A stretch of 58,005 nt of DNA, taken from Fragilaria crotonensis. Taxonomy: Eukaryota > Bacillariophyta > Fragilariophyceae > Fragilariales > Fragilariaceae. The stretch is taken from the NCBI GenBank assembly GCA_022925895.1, contig JAKSYS010000390.1, positions 1-58,005 on the forward strand, read 5' to 3'. Of this stretch, positions 9,344 through 18,824 are shown piece after piece (positions within the stretch are counted from its first letter, which is position 1; the number at the start of each line of letters is the position of its first letter). The notes below the pieces were generated by a model. The model ran no database searches, was not told the DNA's origin, and saw only the letters and a list, made by a program, of their open reading frames with translations. A program made the translations under genes and the position numbers.

Positions 9344-10885
9344 ATGGCGTACCTCAGCCCTGACTACAACAACCACAAGGACGATGAATTCATCATGCAC
9401 ATACGCGAGTTATCCAAGGCATCTGGTATCGTTTCACCAGCGACACCGGCCACGCTTGACTCCTTGTCGTCATCCAAAGCTTGTTTGGAAGCAAGAACGC
9501 CTGATGACAATCACCGCAAGTCTGGTAAATCGATTGCAGATTTGATCGATACAGCGTTTGTACAATCTCCCGACGAGAGTGTATTCTTCATTTATGATGA
9601 TGACGAGAATGCCAAAAGCAAGTCTCGCACACAGAAAAAACAAGCAGTTTCATACGAGAGACGTGCAAGTACTGCAACAACAACAACAACTTCAACAAGT
9701 ATGGCTCGCAGGAGATCTGGTGACAATGATGATGACCACCGCTTCGACACCGACCTCACTCATTTTCAACCGGCTCCATACGTCTTTGGAGACTTTAGTG
9801 ATGACCCCTTTCCAACTAATCTCAGCGCCTTGGTGGATCAATTTGCCAAGGTTATCGAGGCCGAAGAGCAATTTGTGCAGCTTTACAAACGAAATTTCCA
9901 ATTGGACCCGAGCAGCACTCGTCAGGCACTTGCAGAGAAGGGATTCAAATTCCAAAAGGCAAAAATGGTGAGCATGCTGAGTAGTAAGGCTCTTCGCGCG
10001 GCTGTGAAGGATGACGAAGGGGAAGGTGATGATGATGAGGCATGTTCGCGATTGTGTTTGGATTCGTCGGCATCGCGATTATGTTTGGATTCGTCATCAT
10101 CGCAGCTCCATCACGATGATCTTTCGGTCGTCATGTCCATTTGTACCGCTCGAACAGGACAAACGGCGACATCGGATGCCACGTCCATCACGGCAGCTCG
10201 TTTGATGAAGCGAGTGATGGATCCCAGTGATCATGACTCGGAGGTTTCGAAAGAAATACGAAAGCTATCTCCTTCTGAACTAGCGGCCAGGTTTGTTGAA
10301 ATGCAAGAAAAATTGCATCGCAAACAACAGAAAAAGGCCAAAAAGAAGAAAAAGAAGAAGAAAAGCAAGAAGAAAAAGAAGGTGGAAGAGGATGTGAAAG
10401 TGTTCACGCATCCTGTTGTCCATCAGGGAATCGGTCAACAGCCCAAATCTATTTTGAAGAAGTCAAGTCGTAGAGATGTGGCAGTTTCTGACTTGGATGA
10501 TACCCATCGTCCCACCTCTGGACGGTCAAGATCACTGGGGAGAAGCGGTGAAGAACCTCCCAAGACTAATGGAAAGAAGGATTCATCGGCAGGTCATGAT
10601 GGACGAGATGGTGGTGCTGCTCGGATAGCGAATAATTCAGCGTCCACGCCACCGCAGCATGACTTTCGCAGCAGTAGGCGGGACACCGCTGGAAGGTCTC
10701 CAACTCCCCGCAGTTCGGAGACCCCACCAAGCCAACGATCTCGGCGACATGTCTTTTCGCTGCCACCTCGGCGGAGTAACAGCAGCAGCAGATGTACACC
10801 GGCTGAGGCCAGTGGTTCGGGATTGGAATCACAGCCGGTGGCTAAGAAATCTCTTTGGACGAAGCTTTTCAAACCGGTCTATTGA
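9344..10885 (+). CDS. Disordered basic protein with long Lys run, unknown
   Basis: The frame is open from 9278, but I favour the ATG at 9344 (context CACCATGG), giving 513 residues. The protein is mostly low complexity. There is an acidic/Ser-rich first third, a Thr run, a short tandem repeat (RLCLDSS twice, about residues 241-256), an amphipathic segment around LAARFVEMQEKLHRKQQKK that leads into a run of almost only Lys (about residues 327-346), and a Ser/Arg/Pro-rich second half ending KKSLWTKLFKPVY. The Lys run and RS-type dipeptides suggest nuclear or RNA-associated localisation; the short hydrophobic/basic C-terminus could be a docking motif. No catalytic domain is seen. I do not recognise the family. 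Confidence 0.7.
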   Translation: MAYLSPDYNNHKDDEFIMHIRELSKASGIVSPATPATLDSLSSSKACLEARTPDDNHRKSGKSIADLIDTAFVQSPDESVFFIYDDDENAKSKSRTQKKQAVSYERRASTATTTTTSTSMARRRSGDNDDDHRFDTDLTHFQPAPYVFGDFSDDPFPTNLSALVDQFAKVIEAEEQFVQLYKRNFQLDPSSTRQALAEKGFKFQKAKMVSMLSSKALRAAVKDDEGEGDDDEACSRLCLDSSASRLCLDSSSSQLHHDDLSVVMSICTARTGQTATSDATSITAARLMKRVMDPSDHDSEVSKEIRKLSPSELAARFVEMQEKLHRKQQKKAKKKKKKKKSKKKKKVEEDVKVFTHPVVHQGIGQQPKSILKKSSRRDVAVSDLDDTHRPTSGRSRSLGRSGEEPPKTNGKKDSSAGHDGRDGGAARIANNSASTPPQHDFRSSRRDTAGRSPTPRSSETPPSQRSRRHVFSLPPRRSNSSSRCTPAEASGSGLESQPVAKKSLWTKLFKPVY

Positions 10886-11198
10886 GATCGAGGGGTTCAA
10901 TTTTGTGAGCATTAGGTTACTCCATTCTGGGGTAATACGCTGGAATGGCCAGGACTAACGATCTGACAGTTTTTAGTAATATGAATGTGTGTGTACTATG
11001 TGTATTTCCGTAGTAGAAACTCTGGTGATAGCGTACAACAACGCCTTTGGACACGACGCAGAATATAACGTGCAAGAAGATCATTACAATCCTGTCATGG
11101 TCTCAACGATTTATTTCTATGTAGATGCTGTGGATCCAGCAGACCTCAAACGGAGTACGGAGTGATGTCGGTACAGTAGTGGGACACAAGAGAATTCG
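10886..11198. other. Spacer before CoDi-1
   Basis: Downstream region of the gene at 9344-10885, up to the Copia target site TAGGG at 11199. No feature recognised. Confidence 0.5.
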
Positions 11199-11203
11199 TA
11201 GGG
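11199..11203. repeat. CoDi-1 target-site duplication, left
   Basis: TAGGG directly before the left LTR, matched by TAGGG directly after the right LTR at 18382-18386. A 5-bp duplication is usual for Copia integrases. Confidence 0.85.
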
Positions 11204-11521
11204 ACTTGGACTATCACCGGAGATGATACTCTAATCGTAGGAAATAGTACGTAGTACCGTAGGAAAATTACTGTAGGAAGGCTTCACACAAAGTACGTTC
11301 TGAGAAATTATAAGCTACAGTAAAATTCGGCACTCGATCGTATGAACGACAAACTCGTCGAACGTGTCAAATGGCATTTGACATTTCGGGTAGTTCGTAC
11401 GAAATTAGTTAGAGACCGGACAGTAGTCTACAGCGTATCAAGTTTCACATTTCGATGGATGACCTCACGGTAGCACAGTACAACGATGGCATCGCAGTCC
11501 AGTGCAGCGTAGGTTTCAATT
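11204..11521 (-). repeat. CoDi-1 3' LTR
   Basis: 318 bp. It runs from ACTTGGACTATC to GTTTCAATT on the plus strand, so in element orientation it starts AATTG and ends CAAGT rather than TG...CA. It has an extra GTCTA at about 11436 compared with the other LTR. Confidence 0.9.
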
Positions 11522-11533
11522 CTCCCTTTCATC
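11522..11533 (-). other. CoDi-1 polypurine tract
   Basis: Plus-strand CTCCCTTTCATC is GATGAAAGGGAG on the element strand, directly before the 3' LTR, the normal place for plus-strand DNA priming. Confidence 0.7.
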
Positions 11534-11634
11534 CATAAATGCTGAAACAAAACACAAAACGTCAGTTAAAATAGTAGATACGAGTCAAACGAGGGTTACA
11601 GTTTGAACAAGAGACACAAGGGTTTGGGTGGCCG

Positions 11635-13257
11635 TTACCATCCTTGGACCAGTTTGCGGACGCGTTCGAAACTCTCACGATTTAGTCCTTTCGTAAGAAA
11701 ATCCGCCCACTGCTCTTGAGTGTCGACCTTCACGATGGCGACCGTGCCATCACGCACGTGCTGCCAGAAGAAGTGCCACTTCACCTGGAAGTACTTCGTG
11801 CGGTTGGTAATGCGTTGGTTTACGGCAAGAAGAAGGGCGCCATTGTTGTCCTCGAAGACTTGACACTTGATCGTCGACGTGAACGTGCGAGGAAGTTTGA
11901 TGCCGGAGGCGACTTCCTGGAGCATGGAACGGAGGGGCAAGAGCGTACGCATCGCGGAGCTGAGAGCGGAGTATTCGGCTTCGAGCGTGGACAGGGAAAT
12001 CTCACTTTGGAGGTGAGATTTCCACAAAATGGGACATCCGCCGAGCGTGATGATGTACCCAGTTCGAGACTTCGCGGAGGTCGGAGAACGATCGGGATCA
12101 CGGCCATGGAGACCGGCGAAGTCGGCGTCGACATAACAGTCGAGATCCAGCGTGCCGGTGGGCTTGACGATCATGCCCATGTCGCTCGTGCGATGCAAGT
12201 AGCGAACGAGAGTCTTGACGGCGGACGCGTGGCTTCGTTTCGGGTTATGACAGAACCTGGCGACCTGGCTGACGGCAAAAGCGATGTCGGGGCGAGTGTT
12301 GGTTGACAAATAAAGGAGCATGCCGACGATTGATCGGTAGCTCCACGTTTCCGTCATAGGAGATCCGTCGGGGTCGATTCCAAGGGCGGCCTGAGCGGCT
12401 GGCGTCCAGTTGTAATTACTGTCGGACATGCCAGTCGCTTCCTTGATTTTCTGAATGAGGCCTTTTTGAGTCAACGTAAGGGTGCCGTTCGTAGTATCGC
12501 GAGTGAAATTGATGCCGAGGAAGTCGGTGAACGTGCCCTCGCGAGTAAAAGTTAAGCTTTTCGCTTCCAAGTTGGCGAAGAGCTTGTCGAGGTCGTTTTG
12601 GTCGCGGTAGGCAATACCTAAGTCGTCAACGTAGAGAACAACCATAATTGTGTCTTTGTAAAGTAGGCACGGGTCGTTTGCGCAGGCTTTAAAGCCTTCC
12701 TCGCGCAAGGCCTCCGATAGATGCTGGTACCAAAGTCTTGGCGCCACACTCAAGCCATAAAGGCTTTTCAGGAGTCGCAGGCACGTGGCGTGGCCTTTCG
12801 GAGAGTGGAATCCACGAGGCAAATGGATCCAGACTGGATCCGAAAGCGGGGCTTGAACGAACGCGCTGCTGAAGTCGATGGTGCAAGTTTTCCAGTTCAA
12901 AGTTAGAGAAAGAACTAGGAACAACCGTACAGTACTCCAAGCCACGACTGGGGCAAAAGTCTCCTGAACGTTTTCTTGGAGATCGCCTCTTACACAGTAG
13001 CGTGCCTTGTACTTACTAATAGTACCATCGGGAGTACGTTTGCGACGAAACACCCAAGTACCGGGCAAAATTCGAGTCTTGGCTTCCGTGATCGGCACTT
13101 CGATCCATGTACCGTTTTTCTGCAAACTTTGAATTTCGTCGTTTGCAGCCTTCAGCCATTTTTCGATGTTGTCATGATCCGCCATCGCTTCGCTGAAGCT
13201 CAGAGTGTCAGGATCGCTGACACTCGCCTTATACGACGAGGAGGTGGCGAAAGACAC
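11635..13257 (-). CDS. CoDi-1 reverse transcriptase and RNase H
   Basis: This 540-codon frame holds the C-terminal half of the Copia polyprotein. It begins with the standard lead-in to Copia RT (DPDTLSFSEAM, then NGTWIEV), followed by KARYCVRGD, FSSAFVQAPL with the first catalytic Asp, and LYVDDLG with the YVDD active site near residue 209. RNase H follows with Asp in YVDADFAG, Glu in STLEAEYSAL and Asp in FEDNNGALLL. It ends LVQGW at a TAA. The nominal start codon is GTG and no real initiation is expected. It overlaps the upstream frame by 58 nt in the -1 register and is almost surely translated as one polyprotein with it. Confidence 0.93.
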   Translation of the reverse strand: MSFATSSSYKASVSDPDTLSFSEAMADHDNIEKWLKAANDEIQSLQKNGTWIEVPITEAKTRILPGTWVFRRKRTPDGTISKYKARYCVRGDLQENVQETFAPVVAWSTVRLFLVLSLTLNWKTCTIDFSSAFVQAPLSDPVWIHLPRGFHSPKGHATCLRLLKSLYGLSVAPRLWYQHLSEALREEGFKACANDPCLLYKDTIMVVLYVDDLGIAYRDQNDLDKLFANLEAKSLTFTREGTFTDFLGINFTRDTTNGTLTLTQKGLIQKIKEATGMSDSNYNWTPAAQAALGIDPDGSPMTETWSYRSIVGMLLYLSTNTRPDIAFAVSQVARFCHNPKRSHASAVKTLVRYLHRTSDMGMIVKPTGTLDLDCYVDADFAGLHGRDPDRSPTSAKSRTGYIITLGGCPILWKSHLQSEISLSTLEAEYSALSSAMRTLLPLRSMLQEVASGIKLPRTFTSTIKCQVFEDNNGALLLAVNQRITNRTKYFQVKWHFFWQHVRDGTVAIVKVDTQEQWADFLTKGLNRESFERVRKLVQGW

Positions 13258-16200
13258 TCGGCGACCTCATTGTAAAGCCATTCGAGGGAGGTTCCATCGA
13301 ATTCGGCGATGTAACCATGTCCTTGCTGTCCGTCGTATCCGAGGCGGACAGGTGCCGAACGATTGCGAGTGGAGCGACGAGGTTCGTGTTTAACGGGTGT
13401 GCTCTTTGCTTTTGTTGCTTTCGGGACGATTGGTTGCTCGCTCACTTTGTTGTCGCTTTCGTTCGCAGGACGAATTGGAGTCGGCGGCGACTGGAAGAGT
13501 TTGACTGGAGTTGGAGTCGGAAGTTGCGGCGCAGTCGGCGCAGGCGGTTGCGGAGTCACCTCCCTTGGAGTCAACAACGGAGTGGCAGGGGGAGGAGGCA
13601 CAACGACTGGTGGTGGCGTGGCGACTTGCTCCCTTGGAGGCGGCAACGGAGTTGACAGCGGAGGCGGAGCGACTGGAAGAACCTGAGGAGGAGTCGCGTT
13701 GTCGAGAGCGGTCGCGACACGTTGCATCTGGGAAAGGAGTTCGTTGGCTTGTTCGTAGTCGGTCGACTCAACAATCAACCTTTCTTCGTCTTCATCGTCG
13801 AGGACGTATTGAAACGTAGAGTCTTGGAACATTCGTTTCCAGCTGTCGTCGTTGAAGTTCGGAAGGTCGTCGGCGGAAGCGGGAACAGTTGCGAACCAAT
13901 CGTCGAAGACGATGTGAAACTGTGGGGTAATGTACCCCGTTTGTGGATTGAGAACGAGAGGGACCGAGCTGGCATGTTTGTCCGAGAAACCGAGGTTAAC
14001 CGTGCGAGTCGAACGAGGAGTCCAACGTGGCAATTTCTTGCCGTCCGAAATCATTTTGTCGAGGACGTAAACTGGACATCCCCAAACGTGAACGTCCATC
14101 AATTTCTTTTGTTCCCAGCGAGTCTTTGTGAAAACGTCATGTGGGGAAAGGCCAGTTCGTGGGTCAGGCATGTGGTTCACTAGGAACACAGCATGCTTGA
14201 CGGCGAGGGGCCAGAGTGTGGGATCGGCAACGTCCGGCCAATGGATGGCCGAATGCAACATCATGGTCCTTGCAATGGCCATGATTGTACGAATGTTGCG
14301 TTCGGCGATTCCATTGTGATGGTGAGCGCCGACGCCAGCGAATCGGATAACTTGTTGGAACTCGGCGAGGTTGCGAGAGAACTCGGCGGACGTGAACGTT
14401 TTCGAGTTGTCGGCGAGATACTCTTGCGGCGTCACTCCTGTGTTGCGACACATTCGCTCGAAACTCTCTTTTGCCTTGAGAGTCTCGTGCGAGTTCAAGC
14501 TGACTTGGTGCTCGACAAAAATGTAACCGGAGGCGTGGTCGACGAAGATGCAACCGCCGGTATACATGTCGTCGAGTTTCGTTTTTCCGGCGGAGGTGAG
14601 TAGACGTCCGCGAGTGCTGCAAATGAAATGGTCGACGGAGATGCGCTGACCCGGGAGAAGATTGTCCGTTTTGAGAGCGTGCGCTCTGTCTTTGACGACC
14701 GACGAAGGCGTCGTGCCAGGAATTGGACGTCGATGTTGCTTGCCGTATTGACAGGCGGCACACTTTGGGAACGAGGTAAGTCGACACGCAGCAGTTTGCA
14801 ATCGGCGACTTTCTTCCGTTTTGCTGACGACACCGGAACGCAGGATGAACTGGACCTTCTTGAACCCGACGTGACCCAAACGATAGTGCCAACGAAGCAA
14901 TTCTTTCTCTGCTTCGTTAAGGTTGAGGTTCCTTTCGTGGACGGTGTTCACGATCGAAACGAGAGCGTCGGCGGCCTTGAAAGGATCGGTTGCGTTGTAC
15001 GCTTCCGACGTTGGGAGATTGTTCTGCGGGTTGACGTTTGCAGTGACGGGTCCTCGATTGGCGTCGTTTGGAACGCCGCTGAGTGTGAGACGATTCGGTT
15101 CGATGATGATCGTTTCATCGGGGTAAGTCTGGAGGAGACTGGACGTCGAGAGGAGTCGGACTTTAATGTTGGGAACATGGAAGGCGGGGACCTTGAGAAG
15201 ACGCAGATTTCCGAGTTGATCATGGACAGCCCAAGTGACTTCGCCTTGGCCTTTGATCTGAAGGCCCTTCGCGATGCCCTTTAGTTGCGTGATCGTGCCG
15301 GGCGACGTGACGGGGCCTTCGAAATCGGAGAGGTCGGGCGTGATGGAAATGCTGGCGCCTGAGTCCCAAATGATGGGGCTCGTGTTTGCTTTGGGTCCGA
15401 GGGCTTCTCGCATTCGAGCGGGAGCCTGAAGAGCCATGCGAAGCGGCGTGGAATGACACGCAAGGTGAACATGAGAGAGGATCTTGTTGGCGGCAGCACG
15501 TTGGTGAAACGTCAGCGGAGCAAGCGCGAACGGGTCGGGCGAGTTGGCGGGTGCCACAGGGCAATACTTCGCGGTTCGTGGCGACGGACGGGGGCGTTTG
15601 GAACACCAGGAGGGCACGAGCGCTTGGATTTGCCACTTTCCTCTCCCTTTGGCCTGTGGTAGGCGGTAACGTAGCAGGGCGACGGAGTTGCGAAGCTTGT
15701 CGGCGCGACGTTGAAGACGGAGTGCGCGTTCTTTGAGAGTCGCGAAGTGACGAAAGTCGTCGCGCTCAGCAACCGTAGGAGGTCGCGAAGCGACATATCC
15801 CTGTTGTCGGAGACGGAGGGGGTACGAACGGTGTAGTTTGTTGACGCGAATGCCAGAATTGAAGCGTGGCGGAGCGAACGACTTCTTGAGGAGTCGTGAG
15901 AAACGACGACGTTGATTGCGAGTGAACGGAGGAGGAGATGAGGGAGCCGTCGAAGCAACGGGAGGTTGCTGTAGGAGCGTTGACGGGAAGACCGAGAGGA
16001 AGAGAAGGATGACCCAAACGGTGGGAGCGAACGCGAGCGTTGGGTGGCGGAGCACAACTTGGTGAAGATTGTTGGCGACCCAAGCAAAAATGGTCGTCCA
16101 TGGGATGGCGGAAGCCAAATAGATAGCTAGGTTAACCAGAATAGGAACCATAGCACAAATGGCAAAAGAAAAAGCAAGAAGTAGCCATGGGTTCGCACCT

Positions 16201-17741
16201 CGGATGAGGTTTAGGAGCGAACGAGAAGAGGGCGCAATGTGTGGCTTGACTGGAAAGTCAAGCAGCCAAACGGAGGGATCCGGCGCCAACATGCTGAGAT
16301 TTGCCCTTGGCGACGGTGCCGGAGCAGGAGGACGACGTTCTCCACCGGTGTGAGTGGCGGTCGTGTGCGTGACTGTCCAACGACGACACTTCTCGCACCA
16401 GTTGAAGGTTTTATCCTTCACTTTCTTGGAATTGCTAGTTCCGGGAAGTGGTGGAATTGTGCGCCAGGATTTATGTTTGTTTGTGCGATCCTGGCGGGAC
16501 CCAGAGGAGGAGGACGATCCGGACTTACGAGTGAGCTCTGGACACTTGTTCGCCCAATGACCGGGCTTTCCACACTTGTGGCAATTGCCCTTCTTCGTTG
16601 GAGTTTCGGTCCCGGATGCCTGGGACTGGATCAACGTAAGTACCTCGGCTCGGGAGATACCTGCGGGGGCAGTTGCGACATTGCCAAACGTCGCAGACGG
16701 AGCTCGGACATCAGGTGCATGACTCGCTGGAGGCCATTCCTTTCTGTCAAATTGCGTACGGTACGCGTCTTCAGCTTGGCGACAAATATCTTGGAACGTC
16801 AATTTCTCGGCGACCATGTGAGCATGGGCGCCTGACTTTTCCTTGTATCCGATGTCGAGAAGCGCCTGATCAAGTCGTTGCTTCGTCGAACGGAGAGGAA
16901 AGCGGAAGTCTTCGTTTCCAGCTCCTCCGGCCAGAAGAAAGGTCTTGAGCATCGTGAGCGTCAGGTTGTGGTCGTACTGACCTGCCGTCGTGAGCTCACG
17001 TGCGTCCTTGCGATAATCGGCGGCGAGGGCTTCAAGGTTTTCGCCGGCGTACTGGGACGGGTGGCGAGCCTTGATCGCGGCCTTCAGGTCTTCGAAGCGC
17101 TCGATCGACGTGGATTGGATCGTCTTGATCAGCTGAAGCCAGACGACGTGAAACGAGTCGTCGTCGTCCATTTTCTCTTTGATCTTGCTCATGAGAGCGG
17201 GATCGAGAGACGAGAGAAGGAACTTGGTGGCGGCGAGGTCGTTCGACTTGTCATACTTATCGTAACGAAGAATCTGCTGGGAGCTTAGAGTCTTCGCTGT
17301 CGCAACGGTGTAGCGAGAGTGGCTCCTGACGACATTCGTCATCACGGAGGAGCTTTCGGGATCGGGGAGGTAAGCGATGGTATCCATCCCACAATCAACG
17401 AGATGGTCCCAAACGGCGTTCTGGAGGTCGACGAGACTGCTCGCTTGGGTGAAGAGGGTCGTCATGCCGGTACGACGAAAGTTGTACCCCTTTTGTGAGG
17501 CTGAGGCATGGACAGGGCGGAGTTGGTTTGGTGACGTGATGTCGTCGGCAGCGCTCGGATCGAGGCCGACCCAACCAGGAGCTGGCTTACCGCCAGTCCA
17601 AGCGGACCAATCATCCCTGGAAAGGGAGACAATGTTGCCCATAATGGGCTTATCGGGCCTATCAGAGGCGACGATAGGGTCGGAGACAGGTGGCGTCGGA
17701 GACGCGGTGACGGGGTCAGAAGTTGGTGTCGGAGACGCCAT
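13200..17741 (-). CDS. CoDi-1 Gag, protease and integrase polyprotein
   Basis: A 1513-codon frame starting at a normal ATG (MASPTPTSDPV). In order: Gag (to about residue 380); a CCHC zinc knuckle CHKCGKPGHWANKC (about 387-400); a second Cys/His motif WCEKCRRWTVTHTTATH (about 450), which I recall as characteristic of diatom CoDi Gag; two or three strongly hydrophobic segments (about 514-590); an aspartic protease IIWDSGASISI (about 793); the pre-integrase zinc motif from HYRLGH to CAACQ (about 947-1010); and the integrase core with Asp in SVDHF, Asp in LADNSKTF and Glu in NGIAERN. The tail is Pro-rich and then basic. Hydrophobic segments between Gag and protease are unusual. The frame stops at 13200, inside the start of RT. 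Confidence 0.93.
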   Translation of the reverse strand: MASPTPTSDPVTASPTPPVSDPIVASDRPDKPIMGNIVSLSRDDWSAWTGGKPAPGWVGLDPSAADDITSPNQLRPVHASASQKGYNFRRTGMTTLFTQASSLVDLQNAVWDHLVDCGMDTIAYLPDPESSSVMTNVVRSHSRYTVATAKTLSSQQILRYDKYDKSNDLAATKFLLSSLDPALMSKIKEKMDDDDSFHVVWLQLIKTIQSTSIERFEDLKAAIKARHPSQYAGENLEALAADYRKDARELTTAGQYDHNLTLTMLKTFLLAGGAGNEDFRFPLRSTKQRLDQALLDIGYKEKSGAHAHMVAEKLTFQDICRQAEDAYRTQFDRKEWPPASHAPDVRAPSATFGNVATAPAGISRAEVLTLIQSQASGTETPTKKGNCHKCGKPGHWANKCPELTRKSGSSSSSGSRQDRTNKHKSWRTIPPLPGTSNSKKVKDKTFNWCEKCRRWTVTHTTATHTGGERRPPAPAPSPRANLSMLAPDPSVWLLDFPVKPHIAPSSRSLLNLIRGANPWLLLAFSFAICAMVPILVNLAIYLASAIPWTTIFAWVANNLHQVVLRHPTLAFAPTVWVILLFLSVFPSTLLQQPPVASTAPSSPPPFTRNQRRRFSRLLKKSFAPPRFNSGIRVNKLHRSYPLRLRQQGYVASRPPTVAERDDFRHFATLKERALRLQRRADKLRNSVALLRYRLPQAKGRGKWQIQALVPSWCSKRPRPSPRTAKYCPVAPANSPDPFALAPLTFHQRAAANKILSHVHLACHSTPLRMALQAPARMREALGPKANTSPIIWDSGASISITPDLSDFEGPVTSPGTITQLKGIAKGLQIKGQGEVTWAVHDQLGNLRLLKVPAFHVPNIKVRLLSTSSLLQTYPDETIIIEPNRLTLSGVPNDANRGPVTANVNPQNNLPTSEAYNATDPFKAADALVSIVNTVHERNLNLNEAEKELLRWHYRLGHVGFKKVQFILRSGVVSKTEESRRLQTAACRLTSFPKCAACQYGKQHRRPIPGTTPSSVVKDRAHALKTDNLLPGQRISVDHFICSTRGRLLTSAGKTKLDDMYTGGCIFVDHASGYIFVEHQVSLNSHETLKAKESFERMCRNTGVTPQEYLADNSKTFTSAEFSRNLAEFQQVIRFAGVGAHHHNGIAERNIRTIMAIARTMMLHSAIHWPDVADPTLWPLAVKHAVFLVNHMPDPRTGLSPHDVFTKTRWEQKKLMDVHVWGCPVYVLDKMISDGKKLPRWTPRSTRTVNLGFSDKHASSVPLVLNPQTGYITPQFHIVFDDWFATVPASADDLPNFNDDSWKRMFQDSTFQYVLDDEDEERLIVESTDYEQANELLSQMQRVATALDNATPPQVLPVAPPPLSTPLPPPREQVATPPPVVVPPPPATPLLTPREVTPQPPAPTAPQLPTPTPVKLFQSPPTPIRPANESDNKVSEQPIVPKATKAKSTPVKHEPRRSTRNRSAPVRLGYDGQQGHGYIAEFDGTSLEWLYNEVAECLSPPPRRIRRVSAILTL

Positions 17742-18049
17742 CTCGGAGAGTATGGAGCGAAGGGCGAGCTTGGAAAGGTCTTAGGAAGGCAAAGCACGGC
17801 GTGCTTTTAGATAAAATAGGTAGCCTAGTTGGTAACTTAGGCGCTCGGAGAGACTTGCTTGTAGGTTGGAAACCGTAGAATAGAAGATGGTCAACGGAGT
17901 TGACTTGGGCTGCAGCGTAGACGATTGCGGAGCAATCGGGAAGTAGATCCTTGGAAAGGATCAACCTAAGTGTCCTTGGAAAGGAAACAACGAATTCCTT
18001 TAGAGAGGAATTGGCTTGCCTGGAAGGAAGCGTGAGGGGGTTAGCCTAT

Positions 18050-18067
18050 AGATTGGGCAAAATAACC
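18050..18067 (-). other. CoDi-1 probable primer-binding site
   Basis: On the element strand the sequence directly after the 5' LTR reads GGTTATTTTGCCCAATC, preceded by the last T of the LTR, so it starts TGG like a site pairing with a tRNA CCA end. The tRNA was not identified. Confidence 0.5.
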
Positions 18068-18381
18068 ACTTGAGACTATCACCGGAGATGATACTCTAAT
18101 CGTAGGAAATAGTACGTAGTACCGTAGGAAAATTACTGTAGGAAGGTTTCACACAAAGTACGTTCTGAGAAATTATAAGCTACAGTAAAATTCGGCACTC
18201 GATCGTATGAACGACAAACTCGTCGAACGTGTCAAATGGCATTTGACATTTCGGGTAGTTCGTACGAAATTAGTTAGAGACCGGACAGTACAGCGTATCA
18301 AGTTTCACATTTCGATGGATGACCTCACGGTAGCACAGTACAACGATGGCATCGCAGTCCAGTGCAGCGTAGGTTTCAATT
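18068..18381 (-). repeat. CoDi-1 5' LTR
   Basis: 314 bp, about 99% identical to the LTR at 11204-11521 apart from a 5-bp indel. The promoter and start of the element transcript should lie here. The open frame that begins in it at 18207 is not a gene. Confidence 0.9.
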
Positions 18382-18386
18382 TAGGG
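18382..18386. repeat. CoDi-1 target-site duplication, right
   Basis: TAGGG, identical to 11199-11203. Confidence 0.85.
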
Positions 18387-18824
18387 CAAATGGGTGCCAT
18401 TTTAGCGTTTGATGCATTTACAGTGTACAGTACCTGGTGCCCGTATGGCTGTGCAGGGGTTGCTAGTTGCCACATGACCGCGAGGGATCCCTGCAAGGTT
18501 TTTGATCGCAGATGCTTACCAGCATCCCGACCGGTATATACTTCATAAATCGCTGTGTGCCTTTGTAAGCATTTCACGGGCGGTAAAGGTGATCGGTGGA
18601 GCAAATTGAGTCCTTGACGCCGCAATCCTGAACTGCAGTATACGTAGGACCAAGTCGCAATCACGAATTCTGTTCCATTATTACATTGCAAGTACCTGGT
18701 GCCTGGTACTACCTGCTGACACAGATACATTCCCAGAGCAAGCCGTCAACTGGGAACGCATCGTCAAACGTCTCCACCCTTACAACACATACCCCATAGC
18801 ACATACCTGTTCCATTCACGAACA
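18387..18824. other. Upstream region of the C78 peptidase gene
   Basis: Genomic flank of CoDi-1 reaching to the ATG at 18825. No TATA box or other site could be assigned. CoDi-1 may have displaced distal promoter sequence. Confidence 0.45.

Larger units (their letters stand above)
11204..18381 (-). mobile_element. Copia LTR retrotransposon CoDi-1, nearly intact
   Basis: A 7178-bp element transcribed on the minus strand. It has two LTRs (318 and 314 bp), a 5-bp target duplication (TAGGG), a polypurine tract next to the 3' LTR (pyrimidine-rich plus-strand bases CTCCCTTTC at 11522-11530), a likely primer site after the 5' LTR, and Gag, protease, integrase, RT and RNase H in the Copia order. The LTRs differ by one substitution, one 1-bp and one 5-bp indel, so insertion was recent. 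The coding part is one reading frame except for a single break at about 13250, which removal of a homopolymer error would repair. It resembles the diatom CoDi Copia groups. Confidence 0.93.

Noticed and set aside
11716-12306. Plus-strand open frame of 196 codons
   Set aside because: It is antisense to the CoDi-1 RT/RNase H, whose catalytic motifs are clear on the minus strand.
11207-18378. TG...CA limits for the CoDi-1 LTRs
   Set aside because: They leave no target duplication, while limits three bases further out on each side give a perfect TAGGG duplication and a better polypurine tract position.
18207-18548. Open frame of 113 codons starting in the right CoDi-1 LTR
   Set aside because: The same sequence is in the other LTR but the frame changes there through a 5-bp indel, and it runs into unrelated host sequence.
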